Part shown: in pieces, positions 6,342-9,684 of the stretch
Layout: the number at the start of each line of letters is the position of its first letter
Position numbering within the stretch: position 1 is the stretch's first letter
NCBI GenBank assembly: GCA_900755995.1
Contig: CAAEIM010000146.1
Location: 1 to 9,684, forward strand
DNA: 9,684 nt
Source: Clostridia bacterium
Lineage (GTDB): Bacteria; Bacillota; Clostridia; Oscillospirales; Acutalibacteraceae
Reading direction: 5' to 3'
Translations under genes and position numbers: made by a program
The notes under the pieces: generated by a model
Seen by the model: only the letters and a program-made list of their open reading frames with translations
Database searches by the model: none
What the model was told of the DNA's origin: nothing

Positions 6342-6365
6342 GATTTCTAAAAATATTTTCCCGAA

Positions 6366-6379
6366 TACAAAATTTTGTA
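6366..6379. repeat. 14-bp perfect palindrome upstream of sigK
   Basis: TACAAAATTTTGTA is self-complementary over 14 bp. It lies about 80 bp upstream of the sigK start, downstream of the possible sigma-E promoter. Overlapping it at 6375-6384 is TTGTACAGGC, which matches the SpoIIID consensus WWRRACARNY at nine of ten positions. It could be an operator; the function is unproven. Confidence 0.5.
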
Positions 6380-6388
6380 CAGGCAAAA

Positions 6389-6418
6389 TTACTTACTCCA
6401 CTGAATATTTATAAGTAA
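6389..6418. repeat. 7-bp inverted repeat in the sigK leader
   Basis: TTACTTA (6389-6395) and TAAGTAA (6412-6418) are exact inverted copies 16 nt apart. The arms are too short and AT-rich for a stable RNA hairpin, and no U-run follows. A two-fold protein-binding site or chance are both possible. Confidence 0.35.
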
Positions 6419-6460
6419 GATGCAGTATGCGTTTAGTTTTGAATCAGGGGTGAATTGTTT

Positions 6461-7156
6461 ATGATGGAATTAATCAACTTTTTGGGGCAGTACCTTTGCT
6501 TTTTTATTCTTCATATATGCGGTAACGGGTCTTTTCCAAAGCCACTTTCGGAGAAAGAGGAGTATGATTATCTCGTGAGAAGTGCCAACGGAGATATTGA
6601 AGCGAGAAACAAGCTTGTGGAACATAACCTCAGGCTTGTGGCACATATTATAAAAAAATATTACGGAAATCAAAATGAGCAGGACGATTTGGTTTCCATT
6701 GGAACTATAGGGTTGATTAAGGCTATTAATACCTATGATTTGTCAAAAAAAATCAAGCTCTCAAGCTATGCCTCAAGGTGTATAGAAAATGAGGTGCTTA
6801 TGCATTTTAGAAACGCAAAGAAAAGTGCACAGGATATTTCTTTGAATGAAACTATTGACAGTGATAAAGACGGCAATCCGCTTACTTTGATTGATATAAT
6901 GGCTGCTGGTGATAATATCCTAGATAAAATAGATTTTGATTTAAACAGCAAAAAGCTTGGGCAATTTATTAACGAAGAGCTTTCACCACGGGAAAAAATG
7001 ATTATTGTTATGCGGTACGGGCTTGACGGAGAAGAACCGCTGACACAGAAAAAAATTGCTCAAAAGCTAAATATTTCACGTTCCTATGTAAGCCGTATCG
7101 AAACCAAAGCACTTAATCTTCTAAGAAAGCGCTTTGACAACAGCTCAAATTTATGA
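6461..7156 (+). CDS. sigK: RNA polymerase sporulation sigma factor sigma-K (pro-sigma-K)
   Basis: This 231-residue late mother-cell sporulation sigma factor is undisrupted. Residues 1 to about 19 form a hydrophobic pro-sequence (INFLGQYLCFFILHI), which in Bacillus anchors the inactive precursor and is removed by the SpoIVFB protease. By alignment from memory, cleavage would fall near residues 18-19. The mature part begins close to GNGSFPKPLS, then region 2 (ARNKLVEHNLRLVAHIIKKY, DLVSIGTIGLIKAINTYD, YASRCIENEVLMHFRN). The linker has DKDGNPLTLIDIM, and region 4 runs from LSPREKMIIVMRYGL to the helix-turn-helix KLNISRSYVSRIE. The start is ATG 6461: the AGGGGTGA element (6446-6453) lies 7 nt upstream, while an in-frame TTG at 6455 would be only 1 nt from it. 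The gene is not split by a skin-type element. It implies a spore-forming host. Confidence 0.95.
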   Translation: MMELINFLGQYLCFFILHICGNGSFPKPLSEKEEYDYLVRSANGDIEARNKLVEHNLRLVAHIIKKYYGNQNEQDDLVSIGTIGLIKAINTYDLSKKIKLSSYASRCIENEVLMHFRNAKKSAQDISLNETIDSDKDGNPLTLIDIMAAGDNILDKIDFDLNSKKLGQFINEELSPREKMIIVMRYGLDGEEPLTQKKIAQKLNISRSYVSRIETKALNLLRKRFDNSSNL

Positions 7157-7180
7157 GCAATATAATATAATAATCCAGAG

Positions 7181-7211
7181 AAAAAAGCGACCGTGTTAAG
7201 GCCGCCTTTTT
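7181..7211. terminator. Bidirectional terminator between sigK and the small leftward gene
   Basis: An imperfect stem pairs AAAAAGCG-A-CC (7182-7192) with GG-CCGCCTTTTT (7199-7211) around a short loop. There is one mismatch and one bulge, and U-runs follow on both strands. It begins about 25 nt after the sigK stop, and its right edge touches the stop codon of the small leftward gene at 7211-7213. Confidence 0.65.
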
Positions 7212-7375
7212 CATATGCTGTTCACTATATTTTTCATTTCTTCTTTTGAAGAAGCACTATGAGCTTTTTCAAGCAAATTCTCTTTTTCAATTTTTTCCAT
7301 TTGAGAAAACTTTTTTAATGCCTCTTCATTCTTAGCAAGCGCATTTATAAAGCCTAAAGGCATATCTTCATACAT
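7211..7375 (-). CDS. Small acidic/lysine-rich hypothetical protein, about 54 residues
   Basis: Read leftward, the frame encodes 54 residues from ATG 7375, or 56 from ATG 7381. It begins MYEDMPLGFINALAKNEEAL, continues with a charged helical middle (KKFSQMEKIEKENLLEKAH) and ends SSKEEMKNIVNSI. It has no Cys, no signal peptide and no membrane segment. I recall short Clostridia proteins of the same shape (MxxEDMPLGFGMALAQN near the start, HSxxSKEEM near the end), of unknown function; this was not searched. ATG 7375 is preferred because GGTGAT (7385-7380) sits 4 nt before it, whereas it overlaps ATG 7381. The gene has its own TTGAAT/TATAAT promoter and ends against a terminator, so it looks like a real unit. 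Confidence 0.75.
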   Translation of the reverse strand: MYEDMPLGFINALAKNEEALKKFSQMEKIEKENLLEKAHSASSKEEMKNIVNSI

Positions 7376-7391
7376 AATCATCACCGCTAAT

Positions 7392-7421
7392 ATTATAGCC
7401 GGAATTGAAGTTAATATTCAA
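7392..7421 (-). promoter_or_regulatory. Promoter of the small hypothetical gene
   Basis: Read leftward, TTGAAT (7421-7416) and TATAAT (7397-7392) are 18 bp apart. The start would fall near 7385, only about 10 nt before ATG 7375. The promoter lies almost wholly inside the hairpin at 7395-7431. Confidence 0.6.
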
Positions 7422-7431
7422 TCCCGGCTAT
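7395..7431 (-). terminator. 15-bp hairpin between nifU and the small gene
   Basis: ATAGCCGG-A-ATTGAA (7395-7409) faces TTCAAT-C-CCGGCTAT (7417-7431) around a 7-nt loop. Fourteen pairs are Watson-Crick; the remaining one is G-U in leftward RNA but A-C in rightward RNA, so it is better formed in transcripts coming from nifU. It begins about 20 nt beyond the nifU stop. The bases after it (AATATTAGCGG) are not a U-run, so it may be a weak terminator or an mRNA-end stabilising stem. Confidence 0.55.
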
Positions 7432-7451
7432 GGTGAATTTGTATTTATATG

Positions 7452-7880
7452 TTAATGGCAGTGACAATCGTCGCAGTCGCCTATATCTCCTATGATTGGA
7501 GTTGGGTCAATGCCGATTCTTTTGTAGTAATCAGCAACAGCAGATTTGATTGCCTGTTCAGCAAGCACAGAGCAGTGTACCTTTACAGGCGGAAGTCCGT
7601 CAAGAGCCTCCATAACAGCTTTGTTTGTGAGCTTTAAAGCTTCTTCAATGCTTTTTCCCTTTATAAGCTCGGTAGCCATACTGCTTGTAGCAATAGCAGC
7701 ACCGCAGCCAAAGGTTTTGAACTTAACATCAACAATGGTGTCGCCCTCAACCTTAATATACATTTTCATAATGTCGCCGCATTTTGGATTGCCCACCTCG
7801 CCGATGCCGTCTGCATCGGGAATTTCACCAACATTACGGGGATTGGCAAAATGATCCATTACCTTTTCTGAATAAGCCAT
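7452..7880 (-). CDS. nifU: Fe-S cluster assembly scaffold protein NifU/IscU (clostridial type)
   Basis: This 142-residue scaffold builds Fe-S clusters from iron and from sulfur supplied by NifS, for transfer to target proteins. The three conserved ligand cysteines are C34 in GNPKCGD, C59 in FGCGAA and C103 in VHCSVLA, with D36 after the first. The early YSEKVMDHFANPRNVGEI and late SAVADYYKRIGIDPTP stretches are family-typical. After a normal-length core the protein ends in a Cys/His/Asp-rich tail, DCDDCHCH, which could bind metal. The start lies 2 nt beyond the nifS stop. Its AGGAGG Shine-Dalgarno (7888-7893) sits inside the last nifS codons, 7 nt from ATG 7880, so the genes are co-translated. 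It is the single-domain form, lacking the C-terminal Nfu domain of Azotobacter NifU. Confidence 0.96.
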   Translation of the reverse strand: MAYSEKVMDHFANPRNVGEIPDADGIGEVGNPKCGDIMKMYIKVEGDTIVDVKFKTFGCGAAIATSSMATELIKGKSIEEALKLTNKAVMEALDGLPPVKVHCSVLAEQAIKSAVADYYKRIGIDPTPIIGDIGDCDDCHCH

Positions 7881-7882
7881 AT

Positions 7883-9085
7883 TTAAGCCTCCTGTGATTT
7901 ATTAAGAGCTTCCTGCTTTTTGATTTTTTCCCAGAGTGGGGACATATTTCTTAAATACTCAACAATCTGCGGAATAACCTCAAGCATATAATCTACATCT
8001 TCATCTGTAAGCTCATCCGAGAATGAAAGACGCATACTTCCGTGTGCAATTTCGTGCGGCAGACCGATTGCAAGAAGAACGTGGCTTGGGTCAAGGCTGC
8101 CTGAGGTGCAGGCTGAACCCGACGAAGCCGAAATTCCGTTCATATCAAGCCTTAAAAGCAGGCTTTCGCCCTCAATGCCCTCAAAGCACATATTAACATT
8201 GCCCGGCAAACGGTGAACTCTGTCACCGTTAATTCTTGAACGCTCAATTTTTAAAAGCCCGTCAATCAGCCTGTCACGCATTTTAGCAAGCTTTGCATTC
8301 CTTGCGTCCATACCGTCTATAGCTTCCTGAAGCGCAGCGTCAAGCCCAACAACACCGGCAACATTCTCTGTGCCCGCTCTTTTATTTCTTTCCTGAGCAC
8401 CGCCGTCAATTAAATTTTCTGTGCGAATACCCTTTTTAATATAGAGCAAACCTATGCCTTTTGGACCGTGCAGTTTATGAGCGGTCATTGAAAGCATATC
8501 AATATTCTGCTTCTGAACATTTATCCTTACATATCCGGCAGCCTGTACTGCGTCGGTATGGAAAATAACCTTGTGTTTTCTGCAAATTGCGCCGATTTCG
8601 GTAATAGGCTGGATTGTACCGATTTCATTGTTTGCATACATAATTGATACGATAGCCGTATCCTCTCTGATTGCGTTTTCTACATCCTCGGGATGAACAA
8701 TGCCGTTTTCATATACATCGAGGTAAGTAACCTCAAAGCCCTCTTTTTCAAGGCTCTGACAGGTGTGAAGAATAGCGTGATGCTCAAACTTTGATGTAAT
8801 AATGTGCTTTTTTCCTTTGGCTTTAAGCGCTCTGCATACGCCTTTAAGCGCCCAGTTGTCAGACTCGCTGCCGCCGGAAGTAAAATAAATTTCACCAGCA
8901 CTTGCAGCGCCAAGGTTTTTAGCAATATTTTCTCTTGAATTTTCAAGTATTTCCTTGGCTTTGCCGCCTATACGATAAAGACTTGAAGGATTTCCGTAGT
9001 ACTCTGTGAGAACCGGCATCATTTTTTCAAGCACGGTAGGCGATATAGCTGTTGTAGCGGAGTTGTCTGCATAAATGTATCTCAT
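7883..9085 (-). CDS. nifS: Cysteine desulfurase NifS/IscS
   Basis: This 400-residue PLP enzyme converts L-cysteine to L-alanine and hands the sulfur, as a persulfide, to the NifU scaffold encoded next. It shows the opening YADNSATT (5-12), TSGGSESDN (69-77), EHHA with H102 stacking on PLP, D178 and Q181 in HTDAVQAAG, and Schiff-base K204 in TAHKLHGPKG. Catalytic C326 lies in SSGSACTSGSLDPSHV, the group I loop. ATG 9085 is chosen because GGAGA (9099-9095) lies about 9 nt upstream and YIYADNSATT is the normal N-terminus. A longer frame opens at a TTG at 9115 but lacks a binding site and family sequence. Its stop is 2 nt from nifU. No IscR-type repressor gene is seen in the window. Confidence 0.97.
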   Translation of the reverse strand: MRYIYADNSATTAISPTVLEKMMPVLTEYYGNPSSLYRIGGKAKEILENSRENIAKNLGAASAGEIYFTSGGSESDNWALKGVCRALKAKGKKHIITSKFEHHAILHTCQSLEKEGFEVTYLDVYENGIVHPEDVENAIREDTAIVSIMYANNEIGTIQPITEIGAICRKHKVIFHTDAVQAAGYVRINVQKQNIDMLSMTAHKLHGPKGIGLLYIKKGIRTENLIDGGAQERNKRAGTENVAGVVGLDAALQEAIDGMDARNAKLAKMRDRLIDGLLKIERSRINGDRVHRLPGNVNMCFEGIEGESLLLRLDMNGISASSGSACTSGSLDPSHVLLAIGLPHEIAHGSMRLSFSDELTDEDVDYMLEVIPQIVEYLRNMSPLWEKIKKQEALNKSQEA

Positions 9086-9096
9086 ACTTGATAATC

Positions 9097-9124
9097 TCCA
9101 ATCTATAAAATCCAATCTATATAA
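9097..9124. repeat. Tandem 14-bp duplication upstream of nifS
   Basis: Two adjacent 14-bp units (9097-9110 and 9111-9124) agree at 13 of 14 positions; the shared core is TCCAATCTATA. The unit nearer nifS carries the GGAG used as its Shine-Dalgarno. The distal copy reads TTGG-AT and is the source of the extra TTG start at 9115. It looks like a slippage duplication. Confidence 0.7.
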
Positions 9125-9136
9125 TAAAATCAGTCA

Positions 9137-9580
9137 CTAAGACCTCTGAAACTTGCGTGACTCGTCAACTGCCAAACGGTCACAACGCTCGTTTTCCGGA
9201 TGTCCTGCGTGACCTTTTACCCATACAACATCAACATTGTGAATTTCGCAAAGAGAAAGCAGCTTGTCCCAAAGCTCGGGGTTAAGTGCCTTTTCTTTTT
9301 TATTGCGCATCCAACCGTTTGCTTTCCACTTTTTAGCCCAGCCGAGCTTTAAGGCGTTGCAAACATATTGAGAATCGCTGTACAAGGTTACATTACAAGG
9401 CTCCTTGAGGAGAGAAAGCGCACCGATTACTGCGCTGATTTCCATTCGGTTGTTTGTAGTGACAGCTTCTCCGCCCGAAACTTCCTTTTCGTGCCCGTTA
9501 TACCTGAGAATAGCGCCCCAACCGCCGGGACCGGGGTTGCCGCTGCAAGCTCCGTCTGTAAAAATTTCAACTTGTTTCAT
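9137..9580 (-). CDS. rnhA: Ribonuclease HI
   Basis: This 147-residue enzyme cuts the RNA strand of RNA-DNA hybrids and acts in the cytoplasm on R-loops and primers. Catalytic residues match the E. coli pattern: D9 in FTDGACSGNPGPGG, E47 in NNRMEI, D69 in YSDSQYV, and H124 and D134 in VKGHAGHPENERCD. A basic loop (GWAKKWKANGWMRNKKEKALN, about 80-100) corresponds to the substrate-handling basic protrusion of the E. coli enzyme. The start is ATG 9580, because AAGGAG (9594-9589) lies 8 nt upstream; an in-frame TTG at 9586 is only 2 nt from it. The gene precedes nifS by 51 nt with no hairpin between, so it probably leads the transcript. The link to Fe-S genes is positional and not functional. Confidence 0.96.
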   Translation of the reverse strand: MKQVEIFTDGACSGNPGPGGWGAILRYNGHEKEVSGGEAVTTNNRMEISAVIGALSLLKEPCNVTLYSDSQYVCNALKLGWAKKWKANGWMRNKKEKALNPELWDKLLSLCEIHNVDVVWVKGHAGHPENERCDRLAVDESRKFQRS

Positions 9581-9612
9581 TTGCAATTCTCCTTAGCTGA
9601 TGTTCAGAATAT

Positions 9613-9641
9613 ATTATAATACGCAGAATTACCAAATGCAA
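9613..9641 (-). promoter_or_regulatory. Promoter of the rnhA-nifS-nifU transcript
   Basis: Read leftward, TTGCAT (9641-9636) and TATAAT (9618-9613) are exactly 17 bp apart. The start near 9606 gives a leader of about 26 nt that includes AAGGAG. The remaining bases to 9684 are very AT-rich and hold no gene that I can see. Confidence 0.75.
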
Positions 9642-9684
9642 CCATATTTTATGTTTATTTTTATATTTTTATTTATTATAAACC

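Noticed and set aside
6138..6350. 70-codon rightward frame whose product starts MFGGEKGIRTPGTGKPVHM
   Set aside because: It lies across the antisense of tRNA-Ser. The GIRTPGT peptide is the well-known false translation of a serine tRNA T-arm region, and there is no ribosome binding site.
7546..7854. 102-codon rightward frame opposite nifU
   Set aside because: It is the antisense shadow of a clearly conserved gene, has no ribosome binding site and shows no family features.
9368..9619. Rightward frames opposite the start of rnhA (83 and 63 codons)
   Set aside because: They overlap the catalytic core codons of rnhA on the other strand and its promoter, with no start signals.

Overview
The window looks like chromosomal DNA from a spore-forming member of the Firmicutes, most likely class Clostridia. 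The evidence is an intact sporulation sigma-K gene with its hydrophobic pro-sequence, a NifS/NifU pair of the clostridial type, AGGAGG-type ribosome binding sites, and a fairly AT-rich sequence with TTGACA/TATAAT-like promoters. A Ruminococcaceae/Oscillospiraceae-like gut organism would fit, but this placement is an impression from protein style. No phage, insertion sequence, CRISPR array or plasmid gene was seen.

Region 1 (1-1020): the 3' end of tex, an RNA-binding transcription accessory protein, closed by a hairpin terminator. Region 2 (1021-5420) is the accessory-looking part. A near-consensus promoter drives a LytTR response regulator, which overlaps by 4 bp a GHKL histidine kinase that has no membrane domain. 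After a strong terminator come two tandem ABC ATPases that also overlap by 4 bp, then a broken membrane component. The membrane part begins like one ABC-2 permease type and ends, in another reading frame, like a second type. This suggests that two adjacent permease genes collapsed into one out-of-frame remnant. The likely ancestral system was a two-component-controlled ABC exporter; as written here it has no complete permease.

Region 3 (5372-6280): a bidirectional terminator, a leftward GNAT acetyltransferase, and a leftward tRNA-Ser(GGA) with its own consensus promoter and terminator. Region 4 (6281-7211): the rightward sigK gene, preceded by a leader that holds a possible sigma-E-type promoter and two inverted repeats.

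Region 5 (7181-9684), all leftward: rnhA (ribonuclease HI), nifS (cysteine desulfurase) and nifU (Fe-S scaffold), probably one transcript from a promoter at 9613-9641. Downstream of nifU lies a short protein gene of about 54 codons with its own promoter, which is embedded in a 15-bp hairpin. NifS and NifU work together: NifS takes sulfur from cysteine and NifU assembles Fe-S clusters with it.

The most notable points are the collapsed permease pair, a short extra segment next to the Q-loop of the first ATPase, the membrane-free sensor kinase, the unlisted small protein, and the hairpin that overlaps its promoter.
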